Assembly: GCF_016864015.1 (NCBI RefSeq)
Contig: NZ_CP045067.1
Location: forward strand, 2,552,001 to 2,616,000
Origin: Lacinutrix sp. WUR7
GTDB taxonomy: Bacteria; Bacteroidota; Bacteroidia; Flavobacteriales; Flavobacteriaceae
DNA: 64,000 bases
Reading direction: 5' to 3'
Shown: one piece after another, positions 9,133-17,523 of the stretch
Numbering within the stretch: position 1 is the stretch's first letter
How the letters are laid out: each line of letters opens with the position of its first letter
Program-made: the position numbers and the translations under genes
Notes under the pieces: generated by a model
The model's database searches: none
Seen by the model: the letters and a program-made list of their open reading frames with translations, nothing else
What the model was told of the DNA's origin: nothing

Positions 9133-10689
9133 TTAATTTTCGCTAATTAGTTTTTTCAATTGTTCTTTTGCTCCTTGTCCAGGTCGATTTGCAAATCCAT
9201 TTGCTAATTTTCCATTTGGATTGTAAATTAAATAATGAGGAATTGTTTTAATCCCTAGTTCTTCGATAACTTTGGAGGCATTTCCATTTTCGATAAAGAA
9301 ATTTTGGTTTTTTGATATACCATCCGATTCTATTGCCGATTTCCATTTTTCTTTTTTATCATTTAAACTTAAATAAATGAATTCAATATTTTCATTCTCA
9401 AGTTCTTTTTTCAGTATAATAGATTTTGGCATTGTTTCTCTACAAGGTCTACACCAGCTTGCCCAAACATCTATATAGAGCCATTTTCCTTTATTGTTGG
9501 ATATGACATCTGAAAAAGTGATTGTATCGTTTTTAAAATTAGTTAAAACTAGTTTCTCTGATTTACTAAAATCTAATTTATATTTCTTTTGCAATTCATT
9601 TATTTTTTCTGGATTTGTGGTATTCTCAATTAACTTGTTGAAATATTTTTCTTTGTCTTTAACTCTAAAGTTTTGTGCAATGCCGTCATATGTATTAACT
9701 AAAAGATGATTTTTTGCAGTTTGGTTGAATCTTTTATCGTTTAGAATAGAATCAAATCTAACTCTTGAATCTATATAAAATGCACCAGAGTTTATATTGT
9801 TCTCTTGAATAAAAGAAAGGTCATATTTAGAAATATTGTTTAAATAATCTCTGAAATATGAAAAATTCATTAAAGAGTCGGTTTTTGATAAATCCAAACT
9901 GTAAATAGTTTCAATATTTTCTTTATTAGAAAAAGATTTATTTTTTTCTAGCGCTTTCTTTATTATTTTATTGTGTTTATGTTTTTCTAATAACCCTTTT
10001 AATATTTCTTTACGATAAACATAGTTGTCATTTGAAATTAATTTCTCTTTTTGTAATGAGTCTAAAAATTTTATTTCTCTTTCTCCATCTTTAATTGCTT
10101 GTTGGTAAAAATGAACAGTAGTTTCTTCCATTGATTTTTCCTTACTTAATAAGAAACCAAGAAATATTTTATGATGACTTGGATATTTGTTGTCAAATAA
10201 TTCTTTGAGTCTAAAATTATTATAGTTCAGTTCAATATCATTAACTACGCGATTAGTGATTTTAGCAATTGGTATTTTATTTTCATACTCAATAACAATG
10301 GTATCTCCATTTTTTATTAAATATGTATTAGGTATAGAGGTATATGTATAAGTGTTTAGGGTACTTAATTCCAAATAATCTCTATAATATGGAATTATTA
10401 AGGTATCGATTCCGTTCGCTTTAGGTTTCCAATTTCTTATATTGTTTTGTGAATCGAAATAAGTAAATGAAGGACTTTCAAAAATGGAGTAAGGTCCAGA
10501 TTTTTCATTCGATTGCTGTCCAATACTATCTTGTTTTATATAGTGTTTGTATGATTCAGGTGAATATTTTGAAATTAAAACAATTTGTTTTGGTTTCTCT
10601 TTTAATATTTCCTCCGTTATCTTTTCGGTTGTGTTCTTACAAGATATCAGAGCTAAAATTAGAAAAATAATGTTTATTCTGTGTTTCAT
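9133..10689 (-). CDS. TlpA/ResA-like thioredoxin-fold lipoprotein
   Basis: 518 residues. The N-terminus is a lipoprotein signal (LILALISCKN), so it is probably anchored in the envelope. The last ~140 residues form a TlpA/ResA-type thioredoxin domain with WASWCRPCRETMPK (CXXC about residue 413) and a cis-Pro region KTIPHYLIYNPNG. The first ~370 residues are an uncharacterised helical region of the kind preceding TlpA domains in Bacteroidota DUF4369-type proteins. The likely role is thiol-disulfide exchange on envelope proteins. Single gene in cassette 9000-10707; start at ATG 10689. Confidence 0.75.
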   Translation of the reverse strand: MKHRINIIFLILALISCKNTTEKITEEILKEKPKQIVLISKYSPESYKHYIKQDSIGQQSNEKSGPYSIFESPSFTYFDSQNNIRNWKPKANGIDTLIIPYYRDYLELSTLNTYTYTSIPNTYLIKNGDTIVIEYENKIPIAKITNRVVNDIELNYNNFRLKELFDNKYPSHHKIFLGFLLSKEKSMEETTVHFYQQAIKDGEREIKFLDSLQKEKLISNDNYVYRKEILKGLLEKHKHNKIIKKALEKNKSFSNKENIETIYSLDLSKTDSLMNFSYFRDYLNNISKYDLSFIQENNINSGAFYIDSRVRFDSILNDKRFNQTAKNHLLVNTYDGIAQNFRVKDKEKYFNKLIENTTNPEKINELQKKYKLDFSKSEKLVLTNFKNDTITFSDVISNNKGKWLYIDVWASWCRPCRETMPKSIILKKELENENIEFIYLSLNDKKEKWKSAIESDGISKNQNFFIENGNASKVIEELGIKTIPHYLIYNPNGKLANGFANRPGQGAKEQLKKLISEN

Positions 10690-10702
10690 TTTTTAGCTTA
10701 TT

Positions 10703-10731
10703 GCCAACGTTGTTGTGTATGCTTAGTTGCC
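10703..10731 (-). repeat. Truncated attC-like site (R' half only)
   Basis: GCCAACGTTGTTGTGTATGC then TTAGTTGCC matches the first ~30 bases of the common type, then stops. The following gene's last codons (GGC AAC TAA) lie within this remnant. The loop and the R'' half are missing, so the two neighbouring cassettes should be locked together. Confidence 0.7.
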
Positions 10732-12009
10732 ATTATTATTTGTTAGATCTTCCAATAAGTGAGTTGCAGTGGATTTTTGGATTAAGATGATTGCGTCAAA
10801 TTCACTTTTCTCATGATAAAATCTAGAATTTTTCGATTTATGATTTCCATTTTTATCGGGATAATAAGCAGCACCAATGGAACTTAGTTCTATGTGTTTT
10901 TTTTGTGGCAAATATGAACAGTTAATAAATACTGGGCTTTTTAGAGTTCCATAATTAGTTATAAAACTACTCTTAAGAAATGGGGTAACTGTAACTGGAC
11001 CTAAAGTATATGTATCACCTTCTAGGTTTTTTAAAGAATTACTATCCGGAAAATAAGCATTAAAAGTGCCCTCTTCAAAATCTTGACCGATTACAAAATA
11101 CTGGCTACCCATTTTCTGTTTTAAGTATCCTCCTGCACTTCCTGACTCTTTTTTCTTACCTTCATTAAATATAGATTTCATCACATGTCCATTGTGTGCC
11201 CAAAAAAAACCTTTTGTTAAAGTGTTTTCATTTTGATAAAATAATATGTTTTCTGCCATTTTTTTATCTCTATAATCAGGTTTTTTACCCAATTTGTTTT
11301 TTCCATTTATAATTTGGGTTAAATGACGAAGCAAAATAGTATAGGTATATTCGTCTTTCTGGTTAAATACACTTATGTCAATTGCTTTTTTTTCCGCCCA
11401 AGTTGTTTTATATATTTCTAAGTCGTCTGATTTATTTACTTGATGAAAATTAGTGTTTAACATTCTTTGATAAATATTGTCATCTGTTGTTGACAGGTTA
11501 TATTTTCTCAAAATATTATCCATTTGTGTTATTGTTTCTAAATATTGTTGCATATCCACTCCAACAAAATTGAGTTTGCTAATGGGGTTTTCTAAATTAT
11601 AGGCTCTCATCCATTTTATTAAAGCAACCATTTCATATGTTTGCCATGGCCATAAACCTATTTCCTTAACCACCTTTATGGCATCATCTTTTTTACCATG
11701 TATATATGCATTTGCACGTAAACAACTTGCGTAATCAGCCTCTAAAAAAAAAGTATTAAACTGATGGTTTTCTACTAGATATTTAAACATTCTATGTCGC
11801 ATTGTGAAAAATTCATGCGTGCCATGTGTAGATTCTCCCATACCTACTAAAGTAATATCATTAAAATAAGAACTTAATTGCTTTAGGTCATTATCATTCT
11901 CGGTCACTTTAGATGTAGATAATTCTACATGTTTATTAAGGTCTTGAGAATTCATTTTTTTACCTGAAAAAAGAATAAATCCTAATATTAATATATATTT
12001 CCCCATCAT
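10723..12009 (-). CDS. Erythromycin-esterase family protein, secreted
   Basis: 428 residues of the Ere superfamily: VGMGESTHGTHEFFTMRHRMFKYL near residue 55, FFLEADYASCLRANAYI near 88, GVDMQQYL near 149 and WAHNGHVMK near 270. The pattern is closer to classical Ere proteins than that of the gene at 4563-6956. A short hydrophobic N-terminus suggests export. EreA is a known cassette of mobile integrons; here the substrate is unknown. The stop codon TAA (10723-10725) lies inside a truncated attC, so the original C-terminus may have been replaced by the deletion that removed the attC. Confidence 0.75.
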   Translation of the reverse strand: MMGKYILILGFILFSGKKMNSQDLNKHVELSTSKVTENDNDLKQLSSYFNDITLVGMGESTHGTHEFFTMRHRMFKYLVENHQFNTFFLEADYASCLRANAYIHGKKDDAIKVVKEIGLWPWQTYEMVALIKWMRAYNLENPISKLNFVGVDMQQYLETITQMDNILRKYNLSTTDDNIYQRMLNTNFHQVNKSDDLEIYKTTWAEKKAIDISVFNQKDEYTYTILLRHLTQIINGKNKLGKKPDYRDKKMAENILFYQNENTLTKGFFWAHNGHVMKSIFNEGKKKESGSAGGYLKQKMGSQYFVIGQDFEEGTFNAYFPDSNSLKNLEGDTYTLGPVTVTPFLKSSFITNYGTLKSPVFINCSYLPQKKHIELSSIGAAYYPDKNGNHKSKNSRFYHEKSEFDAIILIQKSTATHLLEDLTNNNGN

Positions 12010-12043
12010 TTATTTTTGTTTTAGAGTCTACTAATAAAATACT

Positions 12044-12173
12044 TACAACGGTTTTGTGTATGGTTTGTTGTGTTTTTAAGCACTAAATGCAGCAAATAAA
12101 TAACAGTTAGAAAGTCTGCGAGGACTTTCATAAGTAGGTTAAAACTAGTAATTAATTTTATGGGTTGTTAGCC
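12044..12173 (-). repeat. attC-like site (DUF6090 cassette 1)
   Basis: Left core TACAACGG, right core GTTAGCC (12167-12173). Central hairpin GAAAGTCT-GCGA-GGACTTTC with one G-T pair. The own 5' end at 13279 (G+TTAGCCAAATG) matches GTTAGCC exactly. Confidence 0.85.
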
Positions 12174-12200
12174 TTTCGTTACTAATTTCTTTTAATTGGT

Positions 12201-13271
12201 TTAAAGTTTATTTAAGTGAAATACTCTTTCATTTTTAATAATTATTAAAGATGTAATTTCATTCGAGCTATCTCTTATAAACTCTCCTTTAAAGTAAATA
12301 TCCGTTTGTCCAAATATCTTATCTATTGTTTCAAAATAGTAATAATCCATATCTTCAAGATCTCCATCAAAAATGCCTACTAGGTCATTGTCTTGTATCT
12401 GAATTTTATAGTTTAAATCTGGAATTGGACCACCATAACCTTCAACCTTTACAACCTTAAAAGTACCCACATATTCATTTAGTTGTGCCATTGTTAGATG
12501 AACTAAATTATGTGGTATAAAATCGGGAATCGGTTCATTACTTTCAATAAGTGTGTTAATATGTTTGTATGCATTAATTGCGTTTTCTCTAAATGGCATA
12601 ACATGTGTTAAAGTCAAGTTTTGCCAGCCAGCATTTTGATATAGAGCTACATCATTTTTATAGTACGGGTCATTTAGGAAAAAATCAATCATCTCATCTT
12701 CTAATTGAGGCTGATCTAATCTGTAATACCAATCTTTACTTTTTGCTAACTCGTCCATCACTTTATCTGTAATCAAGTCCAATCGATTATCGAACTTGTC
12801 TATTTCGTATTTGTTATAAATATATATATCGTGTAATGGCTCTATAATTGCTTTTAGATTTTTTGGAACATTATCAACATTTTCTATGAGGTTGGTATAT
12901 CCATTTGCATGAATTTTCATGTGGAAAGCGTTCATAATAGCGAATCTTAAAAAAAGTTGATTATCATTTTTATAATCATCATATGTTAGTTTATCGGTTT
13001 GTACTAAGTTGATGATGGAATCTTTTGTTTTATAATAAGCAATTAGTTCGTCCGATTTTTGAATATCTAGTCCTAAATCATTTTGTACTTCTTTTAAAAT
13101 AGAAACAATCTTATTTTCGGTTTTACGCTGTTCGTTTTTATTATTTATTTGAAGTGCGATAAGAATACCAATAATAACAAGTACAATCTCGCCTATAGCG
13201 TACAGTACGTATTTGCTAAATTTATTTTCTGAAAGTAGGTTTTTGCGAATTTTTCTAAAGAATTTTATCAT
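12201..13271 (-). CDS. DUF6090-like membrane-anchored protein
   Basis: 356 residues. The N-terminus MIKFFRKIRKNLLSENKF is basic and amphipathic and is followed by one membrane helix (YVLYAIGEIVLVIIGILIAL), a hallmark of the DUF6090 family frequent in Flavobacteriia. The rest is an alpha-helical extracytoplasmic domain plus a C-terminal beta domain. The function of the family is unknown. A shorter relative with the same N-terminus is at 34466-35209 in another cassette. ATG at 13271 lies 9 bp from the cassette end. Confidence 0.7.
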   Translation of the reverse strand: MIKFFRKIRKNLLSENKFSKYVLYAIGEIVLVIIGILIALQINNKNEQRKTENKIVSILKEVQNDLGLDIQKSDELIAYYKTKDSIINLVQTDKLTYDDYKNDNQLFLRFAIMNAFHMKIHANGYTNLIENVDNVPKNLKAIIEPLHDIYIYNKYEIDKFDNRLDLITDKVMDELAKSKDWYYRLDQPQLEDEMIDFFLNDPYYKNDVALYQNAGWQNLTLTHVMPFRENAINAYKHINTLIESNEPIPDFIPHNLVHLTMAQLNEYVGTFKVVKVEGYGGPIPDLNYKIQIQDNDLVGIFDGDLEDMDYYYFETIDKIFGQTDIYFKGEFIRDSSNEITSLIIIKNERVFHLNKL

Positions 13272-13273
13272 TT

Positions 13274-13395
13274 GGCTAACGGTTTTGTGTATGCTTAGTT
13301 GCCTGTTTAAGCAACTAATTTAGCAAATAAAAAACGAATAGAATATTCCGCAAGAATATTCGTAAGTCGGCAGTAACCAAGCCATTAATTTTACA
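13274..13395 (-). repeat. attC-like site, left part, split by IS110 element 1
   Basis: Left core GGCTAACGG and central hairpin GAATATTCC-GCAA-GAATATTC are present up to TTTTACACG. The right core (GTTAGCC, 14606-14612) lies on the other side of the IS110-family element. Rejoining TTACACG with GTTAGCC restores a near-consensus end (TACACGGTGTTAGC in intact sites). Confidence 0.8.
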
Positions 13396-13447
13396 CGTCT
13401 TAAGTTTGTCTTTCATTAAATTTAACTAATAAATAGAAAGAACAAAT

Positions 13448-13598
13448 GAGAGAAATAAGATTAGTATACAGGGTGAAGCTTTAGACTTCGACAACATTGA
13501 TAATCCTCTCTCTTTTACTACTAAGATTTCGTTTAGTTCTGTGAGACCTAGATCTCGTTTTCAAGTTGTTGAAACATCAGTAGCTATGTTCTTTCCAA
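13448..13598 (+). ncRNA. Putative bridge RNA of IS110 element 1
   Basis: The leader folds into at least two hairpins. The first (13448-13512) has GAGAG...GATTA pairing with TAATC...CTCTC. Its loop contains TATACAGGGTG (13465-13475), close to the attC end TATACACGGTG where the element sits, and ACAACA, which could read the other half (TGTT). A second hairpin pairs GTTTTCAA with TTGAAAC just before the gene. IS110 bridge RNAs use one loop for the target and one for the donor. The boundaries are guesses. Confidence 0.5.
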
Positions 13599-13599
13599 A

Positions 13600-14577
13600 A
13601 TGCAAGTTGTTATGAATAAATATAAAGAAATTTATGGAATAGACATCAGTAAAGATGTCTTTGATGTTTATGGTTCAAAAAGTGGGCATAATCAATTTAA
13701 AAATGATGCAAAAGGTTTTGTAAGCTTTGTAAAACATTTACCAAAAGACGTTTTAATAGTCATGGAAGCTACAGGCTATTATCATTATCGTTTAGCACAG
13801 TTTTTATATAAATCAGGAATTAGCGTTTCTGTAGTAAATCCATTATCTGTAAAGCGATTTATTCAGATGAAATTAGCTAAGGTAAAAACAGATAAAAGTG
13901 ATGCTAAAGCAATAAGTGAATATGGTGAAATGAATGATGTCCCATTGTATTCCGCTTTAATAGATGTTCAGAGTGAGTGTTTACAGTTGTTTAGACTATT
14001 GGATATTTATATAAAACACAGAACAGTGACAAAGAATAAACTAAAAGGAGAAGAAGTTTTAGGAATTCCTTCAAGATTTGTTTATCGTTCTTTAACTAGA
14101 AATCTGAAGCATTTAAACAAAGAGGTTTTAGTATTGGAATCTCGTCTATTAGCATTAGTAAAACAAGATCAGCAGCATCAATTAACATTGATAAAAAGCA
14201 TTCCAGGAATGGGAGTTAAAACCGCTTTGTTTTTAATAGTAGTAACCGATGGATTTAACAAGTTTGAAAACGCATCACAGCTATGTAGTTATGTTGGAAT
14301 TACTCCCACTATACGAAAATCAGGGAGTAGTGTAAGAGGTCGAAGTAGAATAAGTAAAGTAGGTAACAAGAAACTAAGGAATTTATTGTTTTTATGTTCT
14401 TTTTCAGCGTGTAAGCACAATAAGGCTTGTAGAGAGATTTATGAACGATTAGTAGCTAAAGGGAAAAGTAAGAAGCTGGCATTAATAGCAGTAGGTAATA
14501 AGCTATTAAAACAAGCTTTTTCTATAGCAAAGAGTGGACGACCTTACGATGAAAACTTTGTTTCAAGGTTAGTTTAA
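13600..14577 (+). CDS. IS110-family transposase (DEDD), element 1
   Basis: 325 residues. N-terminal RuvC-like DEDD domain with IYGIDISKDVFDVYG (first Asp near residue 15), VMEATGYYHY near 62 and KTDKSDAKAISEYG near 100. C-terminal Tnp_2 domain with SIPGMGVKTA near 205, a helix-hairpin-helix-like stretch and SSVRGRSRISKVGNKKLR near 250 containing the conserved serine. The length is normal, no frameshift is seen, and it is probably active. The ATG at 13600 or the one 4 codons later could be the start. It reads opposite to the cassette genes. Confidence 0.9.
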   Translation: MQVVMNKYKEIYGIDISKDVFDVYGSKSGHNQFKNDAKGFVSFVKHLPKDVLIVMEATGYYHYRLAQFLYKSGISVSVVNPLSVKRFIQMKLAKVKTDKSDAKAISEYGEMNDVPLYSALIDVQSECLQLFRLLDIYIKHRTVTKNKLKGEEVLGIPSRFVYRSLTRNLKHLNKEVLVLESRLLALVKQDQQHQLTLIKSIPGMGVKTALFLIVVTDGFNKFENASQLCSYVGITPTIRKSGSSVRGRSRISKVGNKKLRNLLFLCSFSACKHNKACREIYERLVAKGKSKKLALIAVGNKLLKQAFSIAKSGRPYDENFVSRLV

Positions 14578-14606
14578 AATTACTAGTTTTTTAACTCAGT
14601 TCTTTG

Positions 14607-15713
14607 TTAGCCATCTGGCATTTCTTTCACGTTGTATTGAATGTCCTTAATCTTTAATTTTAGCCAAGTCCATTTGCCACTTTCTAATTTCCAACTTGCT
14701 TCGCATTCGATAGGTATTTTTATTCCATTCCGTTCTTCTGTTTGTGTTGCAATTACAGTCCATTCGGTTGGTTCTACTGCATTGGAATCTTGAAAACGCA
14801 TTGCAACAAATTTTTTAAAGTTTCCTATTTCATCAAAGTGGAATTCTCCCGAACCTTTTGCTCCGTTATATTTCATAGTTGCTTTAGCGGAATATTCATC
14901 CAAAGATTCCCATTTAATATATGGACTTAAAGACGCTGAAGGAAACCAAACTATTTCTGCTAAATATCTTTGTAAGGTAGCTTGGTCAATTTTATCGCTG
15001 TTTTTGGCATCTGCTACAGAAATTAGCGATAATAACTTTATTATCATTTCTCCATTTCCGTTCTCAAATTTATCTCGACCAACTACGCTAAAAATTGAAT
15101 TCATTTTAGTATTAATGTTCCAATTAAATGCTGGCGGATTTATCGTAAAATATTGTTCCGCTTTTCCATTGTTCCAGTTTTCTTGGTCGGGACTTAATTT
15201 AAGTTGTAATTCTTGAGTCAAATGCACATTAGAAATTGGACTTTTACCAATTGTTCCGCTGTTAATCAGCCACTTTTGTACAATTGAAGGTAATTCCGAA
15301 ATAGTCTCTTTTGTAATTACTATTTCACTAACAGCCTGTGAGTTTTCAAACAGTTTTTTCCTTTCTTCGACAATCTTATTTTTAAAACTAAAGTTTGAAT
15401 AAGCTATTATTACAGAAACGAGAATTATTAGGTTTGCTATTGTACCAAATTTTGCGTCAGACCAATAATTAAAAATCAAAACTTGTGAAGCAATTACAGC
15501 CAAAAATCCACTTAACCACCAAAAATGGGACTGAAAAATCAATAAAATCATTGTAATTGCAAAAATAACAAATGTCAATAACCATATTAATCCAAAAGTT
15601 TTAGAAATCGGTTGTGAAATAGCATTAAATTCAGATATGCCAAATGCTTTCAGAAATCCGAATAAGTGGATAATTCCGTGTATTCCAATTAATATGATTA
15701 AAGCTATTCGCAT
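14607..15713 (-). CDS. DUF6544-like membrane protein
   Basis: 368 residues. Four or so membrane helices occupy residues 1-105, and the remaining ~260 residues form a soluble domain with VRTEE/DRF-type pattern fragments (VVGRDKFENGNGEMIIKLLSLISVADAKNSDKIDQATLQRYLAEIVWFPSA split over several strands) typical of DUF6544 (formerly DUF6920). Function unknown. The TAA stop overlaps the attC core: GGC TAA C is the R'' box. IS110 element 1 separates this gene from the rest of its attC. The cassette spans 13280-15736 including the IS. Confidence 0.65.
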   Translation of the reverse strand: MRIALIILIGIHGIIHLFGFLKAFGISEFNAISQPISKTFGLIWLLTFVIFAITMILLIFQSHFWWLSGFLAVIASQVLIFNYWSDAKFGTIANLIILVSVIIAYSNFSFKNKIVEERKKLFENSQAVSEIVITKETISELPSIVQKWLINSGTIGKSPISNVHLTQELQLKLSPDQENWNNGKAEQYFTINPPAFNWNINTKMNSIFSVVGRDKFENGNGEMIIKLLSLISVADAKNSDKIDQATLQRYLAEIVWFPSASLSPYIKWESLDEYSAKATMKYNGAKGSGEFHFDEIGNFKKFVAMRFQDSNAVEPTEWTVIATQTEERNGIKIPIECEASWKLESGKWTWLKLKIKDIQYNVKEMPDG

Positions 15714-15731
15714 ACTTTTTTTCTGCTTGTG

Positions 15732-15861
15732 GCTAACGTTGATGTGTATGATTAGTTGCGTGTTTTAAGCACTAAAGTTAGCCAATAAAACCGAATAGAA
15801 AGTCCGCGAGGACTTTCGTAAGTAGGCTATAACCAGCAATTAATTATACACGGTGTTAGGC
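15732..15861 (-). repeat. attC-like site (S41 protease cassette)
   Basis: Cores GCTAACG and GTTAGGC (15855-15861). Central hairpin GAAAGTCC-GCGA-GGACTTTC; outer arms GTGTAT / ATACAC. The own 5' end at 17391 (G+TTAGGCACTATT) matches GTTAGGCACAGTT in 11 of 13. Confidence 0.9.
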
Positions 15862-15868
15862 ACAGTTA

Positions 15869-17365
15869 TTATTTCTGTTTAATGATTTCAATTAATTTAT
15901 TCAGTTGATAATCTTCTTTTAGGAATATTTGGTCTAAACTTCTTTCTATTTTAATGTCAGGTTCTGTTCCAATTCCATCTAATATTTCACCGTTCTTTTG
16001 AAAAGAAACCATTGTGCTTATTTTTCCACGTAATTCTGAATTTGGTAATTCAAATCTTTCGCTATTTCCACTTGAACCATCAGTATTTACTCCAACTATT
16101 TTTATGTTTGGTAAATCCTTAAATACAGAAACTAAAACAGAAGCAGCACTAAAACTCCTTTCATTCGCAAGTATATAAATTGGTTTATTGTAATGAAATT
16201 TGTCTTTGGTAATTTTCTGACCATTGAGAATATAATAATGAAACTCACTAAATTTTTCTTTACTCAAATCATACATTGGCTTAAATGAATACATAAACTT
16301 GTCAACTGCATTTTGCTCTTTAATGTCTAAATCATCTTTTGATAATAAATAACGACTTTGTAGTCTCTCTTTAAGTTCTTTATTTAAAGGTAGTTTTCCT
16401 CTTTGTTTGGTTGCATTAACAACATAAATAGAATCGGGATGAATAAAGTAGCCAGCTAATTCTTGAATTAAGTCACGAGTTCCACCACCATTATCTCTAA
16501 CATCTATAATTAAGGCATCACTTTTTTTGGAGTTTGTCATAAATTCATTTAGATATTCAAAGAAAACTGGACAACTCTCTTTTTCTAACATTTCGCCAAT
16601 TTGGATATAGCCAACATTATTGTTTAAACTGAAAAACCTTTTGATGAAATCCTTATTGTTATACTCTTCTTCTTTTACACGAAAAGTGCTTTTAAAAAAA
16701 CGTTCATCCCATAATGTTGCTCTGTTTTTTCCATCAACAAGTTTTACGCTTATTTCTTTTTTGTTTCCTTTGTCGTCAGATAATGTTATCGGTAACGGAT
16801 TTGGCAACTCTATTTTAAGTATTCTAAAAATAGTTTCAATGTCTCTTAAATCTCTAATAGCATTCGTTATATAAGCATCTTTAGGTGCAAGGATTTCTCC
16901 AATTTTGATTTTTGGCAGTATTTCTTGGATAGGTGTGCTATTAATAGAATGTAAATATGGAAATTCTGAATTCCAAAATTTATATTCTTTAATTTCTTTG
17001 TAATAATCGACCACCAAAACTTTTTCCTTAAATGGTGCAAATGCAAGTGTTAGATAAAGTGAATCACGTATGTCATAATCTTTTATATACGAATGTCGGT
17101 CTCCTATTTTTCCAATAGTTTTGGATAAAAATAGTCCAAAATCAAATTGAGTGATTTTCTTGTCAGTTACAGAATTTAAATAATTTTCAAAATCTACTCT
17201 GTAGTCGTATCCGTTTAATCCTTGATAGGAAGATTTGTTCTGAAGAATTTCATCAACAATGGTTAAATCCTTTTCGATTTGAGCTTTGGATAAATATTCA
17301 GTTTCACGTTGAGCCTTGCAAGAAAGCGTGAATATTGATAATAAAATGACTATGTAGATTTTCAT
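15869..17365 (-). CDS. S41 family (C-terminal-processing-like) peptidase, lipoprotein
   Basis: 498 residues with a lipoprotein signal (IVILLSIFTLSCKAQ). The S41 core is clear: GYIQIGEML near 250, ALIIDVRDNGGGTRDLIQELAGYF near 285, and the nucleophile region ANERSFSAASVLVSVF near 402, followed by IVGVNTDGSSGNSERFELP. S41 enzymes use Ser/Lys (or Ser/Glu-type) catalysis on extracytoplasmic proteins. No PDZ domain is obvious between the N-terminal part and the core. Single gene of cassette 15737-17391. Confidence 0.8.
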   Translation of the reverse strand: MKIYIVILLSIFTLSCKAQRETEYLSKAQIEKDLTIVDEILQNKSSYQGLNGYDYRVDFENYLNSVTDKKITQFDFGLFLSKTIGKIGDRHSYIKDYDIRDSLYLTLAFAPFKEKVLVVDYYKEIKEYKFWNSEFPYLHSINSTPIQEILPKIKIGEILAPKDAYITNAIRDLRDIETIFRILKIELPNPLPITLSDDKGNKKEISVKLVDGKNRATLWDERFFKSTFRVKEEEYNNKDFIKRFFSLNNNVGYIQIGEMLEKESCPVFFEYLNEFMTNSKKSDALIIDVRDNGGGTRDLIQELAGYFIHPDSIYVVNATKQRGKLPLNKELKERLQSRYLLSKDDLDIKEQNAVDKFMYSFKPMYDLSKEKFSEFHYYILNGQKITKDKFHYNKPIYILANERSFSAASVLVSVFKDLPNIKIVGVNTDGSSGNSERFELPNSELRGKISTMVSFQKNGEILDGIGTEPDIKIERSLDQIFLKEDYQLNKLIEIIKQK

Positions 17366-17385
17366 TGGCGATTTTTTTTAATAGT

Positions 17386-17518
17386 GCCTAACGTTTTCGT
17401 ATATGGTTTGTTGCGTGTTTTAAGCAACTAATTTAGTAAATAATAACTAAATAAAAAGTCCTCACAAACTTTCGTAAATAGGTGAGGACTTAGCAATAAA
17501 TTATATACGGTGTTGTGC
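17386..17518 (-). repeat. attC-like site with a variant central hairpin (DUF6624/TPR cassette)
   Basis: Cores GCCTAACG and GTTGTGC (17512-17518). Instead of the usual short central stem it can form AAGTCCTCAC (about 17456-17465) with GTGAGGACTT. GTTGTGCGT matches the own 5' end at 18450 in 9 of 9. Confidence 0.85.
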
Positions 17519-17523
17519 GTTCG

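Larger units (their letters stand above)
13396..14605 (+). mobile_element. IS110-family element 1, inserted in an attC R'' box
   Basis: About 1.2 kb between TTTTACACG and GTTAGCC. It has a ~200-nt structured leader, one transposase gene and only ~28 bp after it, with no obvious terminal inverted repeats; this is the layout of the IS110 group proper. Exact ends are uncertain by a few bases because attC bases flank both sides. Confidence 0.8.
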
